A stretch of DNA of 64,000 nt from JANWYT01 sp034437555 (lineage in GTDB: Bacteria; Chloroflexota; Anaerolineae; Aggregatilineales; Phototrophicaceae): assembly GCA_034437555.1 (NCBI GenBank), contig DAOTTQ010000013.1, positions 1 through 64,000 of the forward strand, in the 5' to 3' direction. The notes under the pieces are model-generated. The model was not told the origin of the DNA. It saw only the letters and a list, made by a program, of their open reading frames with translations, and searched no databases. The position numbers and the translations under genes were made by a program. Position 1 is the stretch's first letter. Each line of letters opens with the position of its first letter. Shown here piece by piece: positions 17,367-25,866 of this stretch.

Positions 17367-17978
17367 CTATCCTTCTCGCAAGCGTGGGTTTACGGAACGA
17401 GGGGTTTGTTTGGCATGTTGTGCATCATAATAATCTGCCAGCATTTGCCTCGCCCTAAAAAGACGGCTCTTGATAGCACTCTCGGTCGTGTTTAGGGCTT
17501 CCGCTATTTCTGTATACGAGTAATCATACCAATAACGTAGCACGACAGCAGCGCGATAATCGGGTTGTAGCTCATCTAACAGGCTTTGTATCATTAAGGA
17601 TTGCTCGCGCCGTAACGTCAGTTCTTCGGGCAGGGGAGCATCACTGCTTAGTTCTAGGGTTGCGCCACTGGGCAAAGGCTCATCAATCGACACAAGGTGC
17701 ATACGGCGTTTGCGGATGCGGTCAATACAATGATTAGAGGAAATCGAAAGCAACCACGTCTTAAAAGAGCGTTCTCTGTCATAGCTTTTTAGGTGGTGAT
17801 ATGCCTTTAAGAAGATTTCTTGTGTGGCATCTTCGGCTTCGGTGCTTTCTGTCAGCATCCGATAGCACAGGTTATATACGGCATCAGTAAAGCTGTATAC
17901 AATTTCGGCAAACGCCTCTTGGTTGCCCGACGACGCGCCCTCTATCCATTCCAGCAACGTTGCATCTTGTTCAGACAC
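17367..17978 (-). CDS. RNA polymerase ECF-type sigma-70 factor
   Basis: A 203-aa protein with sigma region 2 (about 22-90; EDATQEIFLKAYHHLKSYD, FKTWLLSISSNHCIDRIRKR) and region 4 (about 133-190; RAAVVLRYWYDYSYTEIAEA, then SAIKSRLFRARQMLADYY). It starts with GTG and has a weak ribosome site. It is the middle gene of LysM-LTD protein / sigma / anti-sigma-like (gaps 26 and 6 bp), so it probably controls an envelope-type response and possibly its own operon. Confidence 0.9.
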   Translation of the reverse strand: MSEQDATLLEWIEGASSGNQEAFAEIVYSFTDAVYNLCYRMLTESTEAEDATQEIFLKAYHHLKSYDRERSFKTWLLSISSNHCIDRIRKRRMHLVSIDEPLPSGATLELSSDAPLPEELTLRREQSLMIQSLLDELQPDYRAAVVLRYWYDYSYTEIAEALNTTESAIKSRLFRARQMLADYYDAQHAKQTPRSVNPRLREG

Positions 17979-18004
17979 GATGTTTTCTGCCTTCTTAAAA
18001 AGCC

Positions 18005-19006
18005 TTAACCGTCAAGGTTGATGAGATTGCTAACGCGCAGGGTGGCTTGTGTTGCGCCACGTGCATCGCTTAGGGTGATAATGTCGCCAGTATCGCCCCA
18101 AACTGCCGTATCCAAGCCCCAAAATGCCACTGTGGGCGTGTTTTGTCCTGGGCGTGTATACACAGTTACTTCTTGATTAGAGAAGATGATGCGCTCACCA
18201 AAGGTATAGGTGTTGCCTTGTGCATCATTAATTGTCCAGCCCGTTACGTTAATGGTGTTGCCCGTATTACGAATCCGCACGCCTTCCGCCGTAACATCCC
18301 CCGCTTGTTCCACACCCACAATTTGCACTTGGGCGTTTTGTGCGGTGGGCGGTAATGTTAGGGTGGGGGTTGCGCCTGTCGGTTCGGTGGCTTCTGCTGT
18401 GCCTGATGTATTGGGCGTGGCAGTGGTTTGTGTGGTGTTTAATGTGGCTTGGGCAGGTGGCACAACGTTGCTATCTTCTGCCGCCTGATAATTGGGCAAT
18501 TGTTCTATTGGACAGCCTTCTAGTGGCACAATGAGAACGTCCCCAATTTGAAGCAGAACGGCAGTTTCTTCTGTTAGTCCATTTACTTCTAACAACGTAA
18601 ACGGATTTGCGCCATATTCGGCGGCAATAGCAAAGGGCGCATCGCCTGCTTCTACGGTGTGTGTGATGCAATTTTGGGGTAATGCAAGCGAAGCCGAGCC
18701 AATGCTGGTTTCGCCACTGGGGTCTAGTGCGCTGGCTGAAAGGGTGGCGGGAAAGACCGTTACCCCATCGGGCAAGATATTGGCAGGCACAGCGACCTGT
18801 GTTCTATCCACAGTTGCCGTAATAATAATCACAGGAATGGTTGCGTTAGGGTCTGGCGTGGCGGTAATGAGTACCTCTACGGTGACAATTTGCACGCGCT
18901 GGCTATTGCTTGCTTGCCCCACGCCAAACAATTGAAGCACAAAAAATGTGCCAATCACCGATACAATAATCACCGATAATAGCAGTGGCAGGGTACGGAC
19001 TTTCAT
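18005..19006 (-). CDS. Secreted LysM and lamin-tail (LTD) domain protein
   Basis: A 333-aa protein with an N-terminal membrane anchor or signal (residues 6-28), a linker with Thr/Pro, a LysM domain at about 113-165 (ITHTVEAGDAPFAIAAEYGA, LEVNGL, LQIGDVLIVPL), a T/P/A-rich linker (about 180-225) and an LTD domain to the C-terminus (GVRIRNTGNTINVTGWTIND, FWGLDTAVWGDTGDIITL). Family knowledge: LysM binds peptidoglycan or chitin-type glycans; LTD is a surface beta-sandwich. GAGG precedes the ATG. Cotranscription with sigma/anti-sigma genes suggests it acts as, or reports to, an envelope sensor (inference). Confidence 0.8.
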   Translation of the reverse strand: MKVRTLPLLLSVIIVSVIGTFFVLQLFGVGQASNSQRVQIVTVEVLITATPDPNATIPVIIITATVDRTQVAVPANILPDGVTVFPATLSASALDPSGETSIGSASLALPQNCITHTVEAGDAPFAIAAEYGANPFTLLEVNGLTEETAVLLQIGDVLIVPLEGCPIEQLPNYQAAEDSNVVPPAQATLNTTQTTATPNTSGTAEATEPTGATPTLTLPPTAQNAQVQIVGVEQAGDVTAEGVRIRNTGNTINVTGWTINDAQGNTYTFGERIIFSNQEVTVYTRPGQNTPTVAFWGLDTAVWGDTGDIITLSDARGATQATLRVSNLINLDG

Positions 19007-19101
19007 AAAAAAGTATCCTCAAGCGGTTGAATGAAGCCATTATCTAAGGCAAGTTTACTATAGCACACCCCACCAACAGGCGCAATTCAGGAGGGGCATC
19101 A

Positions 19102-20121
19102 TTAAAACGCCAGCAAGGGCGCAAAAACGCTCACACGCACTTGGTCGCCCTTGTTATAAACGGCTTGCGTATCGGTGCTGGCGACAATCTTTGTGCCGTC
19201 GGTTAGCGTTAGCCCAATGCGTTGGTCTCGTCCATAATATTCGCGCCATTCCACAATGCCACGCACGCCATCCCCTTGAGAATCTATGTGAATACGTTCT
19301 GGACGCACCAAGAGCTTGACGTTGCCTTGCATGGGCTGTAAGAGCTTGACTGCGCCTAAAGGAGACAGTGCAACCGACCCTGTGGCGTGGGCATTGACAA
19401 AGTTTGCTTCGCCAATAAAGCTGGCAACCTTCAAATTGGCGGGCGTGTTATACAGTTGTTCGGGCGTGCCTACTTGATGCAGTTTGCCATCAAACATCAC
19501 GGCAACCTTATCCGACAGTGATAAAGATTCTTCTTGGTCGTGGGTAACAAAAATGGCGGTCGTGCCTGTTTGGCGCAGCAATTGCCGTACTTCTGCGCGG
19601 ACTTGCTGGCGCAACGCCGTATCCAAATTAGAGAAGGGTTCATCTAAGAGCAAGATGCTGGGCTGGGGTGCTAATGCGCGTGCCAATGCTACCCGTTGCT
19701 GTTGCCCGCCCGATAAATGATAGGGCATACGCTCGGCAAAGGCTGCTAAACCAACGGTTTCTAGCATGGCTTCGGCGCGTTTACGGCGTTCTTTGGGGGC
19801 ATCCATTAGCCCAAATGCCACGTTATCCCGCACGTTTAGATGAGGAAAGAGCGCGTAATCCTGAAATACCATCCCAATACGGCGTTTTTCCGCAGGGACA
19901 AACGTTTTTTCGTCTGCGACAGTTTGCCCCTTGATGTATATCGCGCCAGAGGTGGGGCGTTCAAAGCCTGCAATCAGGCGGAGTGTGGTGGTTTTACCGC
20001 ACCCACTGGGGCCCAAAAGAGTAATCAGTTGCCCCTCTTGTGCTGTAAGGCTAATGTCATCTACCGCGCATTGTGAATCGTAGTGTTTGGTTACTTGACG
20101 GCACTCTAAAGCCAGTGTCAT
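19102..20121 (-). CDS. fbpC: Fe(III)-type ABC transporter ATP-binding protein
   Basis: A 339-aa ABC ATPase. Seen: Walker A GPSGCGKT (37-44), signature LSGGQQQRVALARAL, Walker B ILLLDEPFSNLD, H-loop FVTHDQEE, then a TOBE-like C-terminal domain (VKLLVRPERIHIDSQGDG). It is the third gene of a binding protein/permease/ATPase set. Family knowledge: such CUT2-like FbpC/PotA-type ATPases power ferric iron, sulfate, polyamine or thiamine import; the adjacent iron-type binding protein points to iron. Confidence 0.85.
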   Translation of the reverse strand: MTLALECRQVTKHYDSQCAVDDISLTAQEGQLITLLGPSGCGKTTTLRLIAGFERPTSGAIYIKGQTVADEKTFVPAEKRRIGMVFQDYALFPHLNVRDNVAFGLMDAPKERRKRAEAMLETVGLAAFAERMPYHLSGGQQQRVALARALAPQPSILLLDEPFSNLDTALRQQVRAEVRQLLRQTGTTAIFVTHDQEESLSLSDKVAVMFDGKLHQVGTPEQLYNTPANLKVASFIGEANFVNAHATGSVALSPLGAVKLLQPMQGNVKLLVRPERIHIDSQGDGVRGIVEWREYYGRDQRIGLTLTDGTKIVASTDTQAVYNKGDQVRVSVFAPLLAF

Positions 20122-20185
20122 CGGGTCTGCCTATTCGTTTAATGGTCATTTAGTCATTATTGAATCGGGGCATTATAGCACAGGG

Positions 20186-21778
20186 CTAATGGCGCGTGCG
20201 TGGGTCTCGCCATAAAATAACCGCCAAGCCCAGTGCCGACGCTAACATCAGCAAAAAGCCCGGCTCACCTATCAGCGTAAACATGCCCTCATTTTGTACC
20301 GACCAAATGCGCCCCGAAAGCGTTCTAAAGCCAATGGGTGATAAGATAAGCGTGAGGGGGAGTTCTTTCATCACGTTTAAGAACACCAACGCCGCGCCTG
20401 CCATAATGCCACTAAACGCCAATGGCACAGTAACGCGCCAAAGGGTTTGCCAGTTATTTTTACCCAAACTGCGAGAGGCTTCTTCTAGGCGTGGGTTAAT
20501 TTGTGTAAGTGCGCTTTGGGTTGTGCCAATGCTAAACGGCAAGAAGCGCGTCACATACCCCAAAATAAGCAATGGGAACGTTTGATACATGCTAGGCAAA
20601 TAATTTGCGGTAAAGAACACCAACGCCAAGCCAATCACCAAGCTAGGCAACACATTGCCCACATACGTTAGGCGCACCAACAAGCGATTAAGCTGTGTGG
20701 GACGGCGCGCCACCAATACGCCCATCGGCAACGCCACCAATGACGACACTAGCGCGGCTAACAGGCTAATGCTGATGGTGTTGCCCGTCAGTTCCAGCAT
20801 CGATACAGGCACAGGATTATTATAAACGCGCCCTACTAGCCAATAGATGACGACACCAAACGGCACAATCACCCCCATAAAGACCACACTCGCACAAAAA
20901 AGCAAGCTAGGGATGCGCCAACGCCCTAATTTTACGGGGCGTAGCTGACGGCGTGTGCCTGTTCCCACCCGATAGTTTTCTGTGGTGCGGTTGAGGCGTT
21001 GCTCTACATACAGCAGTACCATTGTTAGGGCAACCAAAACTAACGCCAATAAAGCGGCGCGTTCTGTGTTAAAGGTGTTGTTGTATTGCTGAAAGATGGC
21101 ACGGGTAAACACATTAAATTGCATCACCGCCACCGCCCCAAAGTCACTTAGGGTATAGAGGGCGGTCATTAACATGCCAATGGCTAATGATGGGCGCAAT
21201 TGGGGAAGCGTAATGCGTAAAAACACCTGCCACCGATTTAAGCCCACACTACGCCCGACTTCTTCCATGGCGGGGTCGGTATTCAGTAAAGCAGCTCTGA
21301 CAGGTAGCAATACATACGGGTATGAAAAGAGCGTAATACTTAGCCACGCGCCAAAGAAACCGCGTATTTCTGGCAGTCGGTCTACACCAAAGGGCGCAAG
21401 CACGCTTTGTAAAATGCCTTTGGGTCCCCAAGCCTCTATGTAAGTAATTGCCCCCAAGTAAGACGGAATAACCATTGTTAGCAAGCCCAATATCAGCCAC
21501 ACGCGCCGATAGGGTAAATCGGTTCGGCTGGTGAGCCACGCAAACGGCACGCCTATAAGCGTAGATGCCACTGTCACGGTGAGCATCAGCGCAAGGCTAT
21601 TCCCTACAATTGTTAGCGTGCGTTCTTGAAGCAAGTAAGCTAAACCTTCTTCGCCTGCCCCTAACGCACGAATGCCCAAGTAGGCAAGTGGGAGTAATAC
21701 CACGATGACCACAAAGGCACTTAAAAGCTGTATCCACGTTTGTAAAGAACGCCATGGGCGCAAGAAAGTTAGGGTCAA
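20186..21778 (-). CDS. fbpB: Fe(III)-type ABC transporter permease (fused double permease)
   Basis: A 530-aa membrane protein with about 12 helices in two homologous halves. Each half has an EAA-type loop: EEVGRSVGLNRWQVFLRITL and EEASRSLGKNNWQTLWRVTV. This is the FbpB/ThiP fused-permease plan. It starts with TTG at 21778; AAAGGA lies 8 bases upstream and no in-frame ATG is better placed. It sits between the binding-protein and ATPase genes. Confidence 0.88.
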   Translation of the reverse strand: MTLTFLRPWRSLQTWIQLLSAFVVIVVLLPLAYLGIRALGAGEEGLAYLLQERTLTIVGNSLALMLTVTVASTLIGVPFAWLTSRTDLPYRRVWLILGLLTMVIPSYLGAITYIEAWGPKGILQSVLAPFGVDRLPEIRGFFGAWLSITLFSYPYVLLPVRAALLNTDPAMEEVGRSVGLNRWQVFLRITLPQLRPSLAIGMLMTALYTLSDFGAVAVMQFNVFTRAIFQQYNNTFNTERAALLALVLVALTMVLLYVEQRLNRTTENYRVGTGTRRQLRPVKLGRWRIPSLLFCASVVFMGVIVPFGVVIYWLVGRVYNNPVPVSMLELTGNTISISLLAALVSSLVALPMGVLVARRPTQLNRLLVRLTYVGNVLPSLVIGLALVFFTANYLPSMYQTFPLLILGYVTRFLPFSIGTTQSALTQINPRLEEASRSLGKNNWQTLWRVTVPLAFSGIMAGAALVFLNVMKELPLTLILSPIGFRTLSGRIWSVQNEGMFTLIGEPGFLLMLASALGLAVILWRDPRTRH

Positions 21779-21868
21779 GCGGTTTGTCCTTTGCTGTAGG
21801 GCGTTGCCCTATGGGGCGTTTGTTTGTGGGGCGCAAATCATTTGCGCCCCTTTGTGTGATAACGGCGT

Positions 21869-22876
21869 TTAGTCTAGTGCGCCACTTTGTTCGATAATGT
21901 CTAGCGTGCCTTGTAGGTCGTCAAGGTCGCTGAGGTCAATATCGGGTGTTTGAATGTCGGCAAGGGGCAAGAGTTCCGCATTAGGAGGCACGCTTTCCAC
22001 TAAGGGATATTCAAACGTTTCTGTTGCAAAGTAGGTTTGTGCGCTATTGCCCAAGAGATAGAGTAAGAAGCGTTGTGACAAACCGTATTGGTCGCTGGTC
22101 TTTAGAATGCCTGCGCCCGCAATGTTCACCAAAGAGCCTACATCACCGCCAGGGAAATAGTGCAGGGCGGCGGGTGTGTCTGGGTTTTCGGCATAGAAGC
22201 GGTAAATATAGTAGTGATTCACCAAGCCCACTTCTACTTCACCATTGATGACGGCTTGCACAATGGCGGTATTGTTGTTATAAGCGGCGGTATCGTTGGC
22301 AACCATGCCCTCTAGCCATGCCGACGTTGCTTCGTCACCCAAGATAAGGCGCATGGCGGTTACATTCGATTGGAAAGAGCCATTGGTGGGCGCCCACCCA
22401 ACGCGACCTGCCCATGCTTCACCTGTTAAATCAAGCAAGCTGGCAGGTAATTCTTCGGGGGTAATAAGGTCTGTGTTATACACTAGCGCGCGAGCGCGAC
22501 CACTTAAACCCACCCACACATTGTCTACGGACTTAAATGCGGGGTTGTTTACGCGCTCGGTAATATCAGAAGGTAATGTTGCAAGCAATTCGGCTTTGGC
22601 AAGTGCGCCTAATGCGCCGGCATCTTGACCAATGTATACATCGGCAGGGCTATTTGCGCCTTCTTCTCTAATTTGGCTGGCAAGAGCGGCAGTATCGCCA
22701 TACAACACTTGCACTTGTACGCCTGTTTCTTCTGTAAATTGGGCAATGAGGGGTGCAATCAGGCTTTCGGAACGCCCACTGTAAATTGTAAGCACGCCTT
22801 CTTGTGCGCTTACTGGCAAAATAGCCATTGTCAATAGAATAGCCACAACAAAAAGGGATAGTTTGCGAACCATCAT
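21869..22876 (-). CDS. fbpA: Fe(III)-type ABC transporter substrate-binding protein
   Basis: A 335-aa exported protein; the signal peptide ends near ILPVSA/QE. Seen: LTIYSGRSESLIAPLIAQF, typical of FbpA/FutA; RARALVYNTDLI; and the tandem tyrosines in NHYYIYRFY that bind iron in this family. AAGGAG lies 8 bases before the first of two adjacent ATGs. It is first in the operon. Family knowledge: it delivers Fe(III) to the permease. Iron regulation would be expected; inverted repeats upstream are candidates but no standard Fur box was seen. Confidence 0.88.
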   Translation of the reverse strand: MMVRKLSLFVVAILLTMAILPVSAQEGVLTIYSGRSESLIAPLIAQFTEETGVQVQVLYGDTAALASQIREEGANSPADVYIGQDAGALGALAKAELLATLPSDITERVNNPAFKSVDNVWVGLSGRARALVYNTDLITPEELPASLLDLTGEAWAGRVGWAPTNGSFQSNVTAMRLILGDEATSAWLEGMVANDTAAYNNNTAIVQAVINGEVEVGLVNHYYIYRFYAENPDTPAALHYFPGGDVGSLVNIAGAGILKTSDQYGLSQRFLLYLLGNSAQTYFATETFEYPLVESVPPNAELLPLADIQTPDIDLSDLDDLQGTLDIIEQSGALD

Positions 22877-22899
22877 AAAAGAGACTCCTTGAAACTATT

Positions 22900-22921
22900 G
22901 CAAATCCGTCATAAGATTTGC
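22900..22921. promoter_or_regulatory. Inverted repeat near iron-importer start
   Basis: GCAAATC, 8-bp spacer, GATTTGC, located 24 bp upstream of the fbpA-like start codon. It could be an operator or a leader hairpin. Confidence 0.35.
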
Positions 22922-23079
22922 TAAAGGCTAAATGAAACGGTGTTCTGTGTAGACCTGTTGGCGCATGACTACATAGGACACTTTTCTTTTTACCAAATAG
23001 AGTCCCCTCCTGTCTACACTACTGGTAAAGTTCACTTTTTCGCTTGTGAGTAGTTTCACATTAAATGGGGAGGTACTCT

Positions 23080-23101
23080 AAATTTAGCAGAGGTTAAATT
23101 T
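23080..23101. promoter_or_regulatory. Inverted repeat in the divergent region
   Basis: AAATTTA, 8-bp spacer, TAAATTT, with the same 7-8-7 geometry as the repeat at 22900. It lies about 100 bp before the E2-like gene, overlapping its possible promoter. Confidence 0.35.
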
Positions 23102-23200
23102 ACGTAGGGCGGTTTTGTGCTAAACTAAGAGTGCAACCCCTTACACCCGTCTTTCGTAATAAGTCATAGGCAATCGGACGGATTGCATGGAGAGAGAACC

Positions 23201-23677
23201 GTGAGTCATTGGTGGGGAACAAGACAAGAAGTATCACCCCGTTTGATGTGGGAAGTGGAAGCCATGAAGGCAGCCTTTGAAGGCACATTTAAGCTGGTTG
23301 TGCCACCGTTTGGAGGCTTGCTGTATTGGCAAGGTACGGTTCACATTAATATGAGTGTGGTGCAAAACGTAGAACACACCTTAAAAATTTTGTACCCAAA
23401 GGACTATCCCAATCGCCCTGCGGAAGCGTACTGCTTAAAACCTCGTATTTATAGCGAAAAGCACCAATATGAGGATGGGCAATTGTGCCTGTTTAATCCG
23501 CGTGACGGCGAACAATACGGCTGGAATCCGAGCAAGTCAACGGCTGTTACCGTGAGCGGATGGGCTGTTCAATGGCTTTATGCCTATTATACATGGCGTG
23601 CAACGGGGGATTGGCCCGGCATTGAAGAACGTATCCGCCCCGATACCCCACTGCCACGCCGTAGGAGAGACCTATAA
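23201..23677 (+). CDS. Bacterial E2-like (ubiquitin-conjugating-fold) protein
   Basis: A 158-aa protein with an E2/UBC-like core. Seen: beta-strand LLYWQGTVHIN, then YPKDYPNRPAEAY (65-77) matching the YPxxP turn of E2 folds, His88, and the active-site-like Cys96 in DGQLCLFNP, ending in helical VQWLYAYYTWRATGDWPG. The H...LCLF and WPG features are typical of prokaryotic E2-like families next to JAB and E1 genes. The GTG at 23201 has GGAGAGA just upstream; the TTG at 23183 is less likely. It is first in a tight operon (1-bp gap to the JAMM-like gene). The predicted role is thioester transfer of a ubiquitin-like modifier, but no modifier gene is visible. Confidence 0.8.
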   Translation: MSHWWGTRQEVSPRLMWEVEAMKAAFEGTFKLVVPPFGGLLYWQGTVHINMSVVQNVEHTLKILYPKDYPNRPAEAYCLKPRIYSEKHQYEDGQLCLFNPRDGEQYGWNPSKSTAVTVSGWAVQWLYAYYTWRATGDWPGIEERIRPDTPLPRRRRDL

Positions 23678-23678
23678 C

Positions 23679-24845
23679 ATGAGCGAGTGGCAAAAAACCC
23701 TCCGAGATGAACTTGATGGTGTGGGTAGGCGAATGAGAGGCTTGGCGATGATAAGCAGAGGTATTGTGCCGAACTTGAAAATATCGCAACGGGTGGTTGA
23801 CCGCATTTTTAACGCGTCGCAACGCTTCCTTGCCGATGAAACAGGCGAAACGATGGTAGGCTTGGTGCTAGAGGCGGCTCATTTGCCCGAAGCCATGCCC
23901 ACCATTTATGTACTAGACACGATAGCTCCCGACGAAAACGCCATCCGCCGTTCTCATATGTTTGAGCAGGGCGATGACTTACAGGGCGATATTTTTGTGT
24001 GGTTGCTAGAAAACTGGGAAGCGTACCAACGCATTGGGCGTGACATGAACGGCAACACCATTAAGCCCGAATGGAAACAACCATTGCGGCACATTGGCGA
24101 CTGGCACAAACAACCTGGCTTTATGATTCAGCCCAGTGGTGGCGACCTCATGACCGCCCTACAGTTTATGGCAGAAGAAGAAAATCAATTTGAGTTTTTG
24201 CTTGTGCCGATTGTGACGCTGGGGCATGACAGCGTTACCACAGAAGAAGGCTCGACAGTAAATTACTTTACTGTGCCAATGAGCGATGAAACCAGCTTGC
24301 GGATGGATTGGTGGTATATTCATCGAGATAGCCGTTTCTTCCAGCCCATTACCCCCCAAATTGTGCCAGAAAGCGAGTTACCCGCGCTGACACCGTATCC
24401 TTGGCATATCTTGGATGGTGACTTGCTAAACGATGAAATGGGCTTGCTAGAAGATGAGGGCATGTTCCTCATTGGCAATACCACAGTGCTTTGGGAAGTG
24501 GACGGTGATTTGCCGTTAGAAATTTGCCTGATTATTGGTGCAAGTGGCACAAACCAAGTGCTACTCATTGCCACCGACTGGGATTACCCTAATAAGCCCC
24601 CCAGCGCACGCATTGCCGAATTTAAGGGCATCGACCCTAGCATGTATATTTATGACATCTTTGGCAAATTGTGGAAAGACAGCACGCCTGCCCCAGAGGT
24701 CAGCGTCTCTTGGACGGATGAAACCTTTATTGCAGATTACGCCAAAAAGCTATTTGGCACGTTGGGCATCACCCCAAAACCTGCGCCTAGACGGGCAGTC
24801 ACTATCCCTGTAGAAGTTGAAGAAGACGACACAGACGAGGAGTAA
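23679..24845 (+). CDS. JAMM/MPN-like protein with C-terminal E2/RWD-like region
   Basis: A 388-aa protein. N-terminal half: JAMM pattern with Glu57 (GETMVGLVLE), H143 in GDWHKQP, S153 and D156 (PSGGD); spacing H-x-X-x7-S-x2-D is exact, but the second metal His is Gln145. C-terminal half: strand LEICLIIGASGTNQVLLIAT, then WDYPNKPPSA (301-310), matching the YPxxPP turn of E2/RWD/UEV domains without a following catalytic Cys, then an acidic tail. Predicted role: a deconjugase or modifier-processing protein, or a non-catalytic adaptor if metal binding is lost. AGGAGA precedes ATG 23679; an earlier in-frame start at 23580 lies inside the E2-like gene. Confidence 0.75.
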   Translation: MSEWQKTLRDELDGVGRRMRGLAMISRGIVPNLKISQRVVDRIFNASQRFLADETGETMVGLVLEAAHLPEAMPTIYVLDTIAPDENAIRRSHMFEQGDDLQGDIFVWLLENWEAYQRIGRDMNGNTIKPEWKQPLRHIGDWHKQPGFMIQPSGGDLMTALQFMAEEENQFEFLLVPIVTLGHDSVTTEEGSTVNYFTVPMSDETSLRMDWWYIHRDSRFFQPITPQIVPESELPALTPYPWHILDGDLLNDEMGLLEDEGMFLIGNTTVLWEVDGDLPLEICLIIGASGTNQVLLIATDWDYPNKPPSARIAEFKGIDPSMYIYDIFGKLWKDSTPAPEVSVSWTDETFIADYAKKLFGTLGITPKPAPRRAVTIPVEVEEDDTDEE

Positions 24846-24851
24846 CACAGT

Positions 24852-25751
24852 ATGGCGTGGCATCGCGTAGAAGGCGTTTTTGGCAAAGATAATATGCAAA
24901 CGCTCGCAGAAAAGCGGGTGGGCGTGGTAGGGCTAGGTAGTGGTGGCGGTTTTGTGGCGTTAAGCCTTGCGATGAGTGGCGTGGGCAGTTTTGTGCTTTT
25001 GGATGACGACATCATCGAAGAAGGCAATATCGTCAGGCATGTGTGCGATAACCGCTATGTGGGGCAAAATAAAGCCGTTGCTGTGGCAGACCTAATTAAA
25101 CACCGCAACGCCAAAGCCCAAGTAACCGTTGTAGAAGGGCGCGTAGAAAATCACCAAGACGCACTTTTAGGGCTGGATTTGCTAATTGTGGCAGTGGACG
25201 GCGAAAACGCCAAATATCAAATCAATGAGATGTGCTTAAAACACCACCTGACGGCACTTTATGCAGGGGTGTATGAGCGCGGTGAAGGGGGCGATGTGGT
25301 GGTGATTCGCCCGTATGATGGTCCCTGTTATGCGTGCTGGAGTGAAGAATTGCGCGGTAATGCCGTTATTACTTTGGATGAAGCCACCCAAAAGCTAGAC
25401 TATGGCATGATTGGCGAGGGTGGCACGCTGGAGGGTGAACCCGGCTTGTGGATTCATGTGGCAAAAGTAGCCAGTGTGCAAACCGACCTTGCCCTAAATG
25501 AGCTACTGCGTGGCACAAGCGTTCATGAAGATATGCCCAGCAATACCGTGATTTTAGCCAATAACTACATTGATATTGTAGAGGGGCAAATGAACGAACC
25601 ACATACAGGCTTATGGGTAACGATAGACCGCGACCCCAACTGCCTAGTGTGTGGTGATAAAATGCGCCTGACGGATGAAAGTAAGAACGCGCTCTCATTA
25701 GACGACTTAATGAGTGATGGTGACATGCTTATAGCAGAAGATGATGAGTAA
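24852..25751 (+). CDS. ThiF/E1-like adenylyltransferase
   Basis: A 299-aa E1-like protein. Seen: Rossmann GVVGLGSGGG (24-33), acidic FVLLDDDIIEEGNIVRHV with the conserved Asp and Arg, LIVAVDGENAKYQIN, and a zinc site formed by CYAC (159-162) and CLVC (264-267). Family knowledge: ThiF/E1 enzymes adenylate the C-terminal glycine of a ubiquitin-like protein. GAGGAG overlaps the end of the preceding gene, 6 bp from its stop. E2, JAMM-like and E1 genes together define prokaryotic ubiquitin-like conjugation operons. It ends in an acidic tail. Confidence 0.85.
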   Translation: MAWHRVEGVFGKDNMQTLAEKRVGVVGLGSGGGFVALSLAMSGVGSFVLLDDDIIEEGNIVRHVCDNRYVGQNKAVAVADLIKHRNAKAQVTVVEGRVENHQDALLGLDLLIVAVDGENAKYQINEMCLKHHLTALYAGVYERGEGGDVVVIRPYDGPCYACWSEELRGNAVITLDEATQKLDYGMIGEGGTLEGEPGLWIHVAKVASVQTDLALNELLRGTSVHEDMPSNTVILANNYIDIVEGQMNEPHTGLWVTIDRDPNCLVCGDKMRLTDESKNALSLDDLMSDGDMLIAEDDE

Positions 25752-25833
25752 GTAGAAACTTTACGAAAATTTGACGTTTTTGCCCTATACTATGTAATAG
25801 GTGATAACGCAAGCACAGCCAACGCATATCACG

Positions 25834-25866
25834 AAAGGAGCCGGCGTGGCATTCAACGCCAAATAA
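25834..25866 (+). promoter_or_regulatory. Ribosome site with mini-ORF or hairpin before the 75-aa gene
   Basis: AAAGGAG (25834-25840) is ideally placed for a GTG mini-ORF of six codons (25846-25866) ending 4 bp before the ATG of the 75-aa gene. The same stretch can fold as GGCGT/ACGCC (25843-25860), which would bring the ribosome site closer to that ATG. The two readings are alternatives. Confidence 0.4.

Larger units (their letters stand above)
22877..23200. other. Divergent intergenic region between iron importer and E2-JAB-E1 operon
   Basis: It contains two 7-8-7 inverted repeats (listed separately) and a TTTACG-16-TAAACT promoter-like pair on the + strand near 23100. No ORF able to encode a ubiquitin-like modifier was found on the + strand. 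Confidence 0.55.

Noticed and set aside
22877..23200. Ubiquitin-like protein gene upstream of the E2-like gene
   Set aside because: All + strand frames from the available ATGs close within a few codons.
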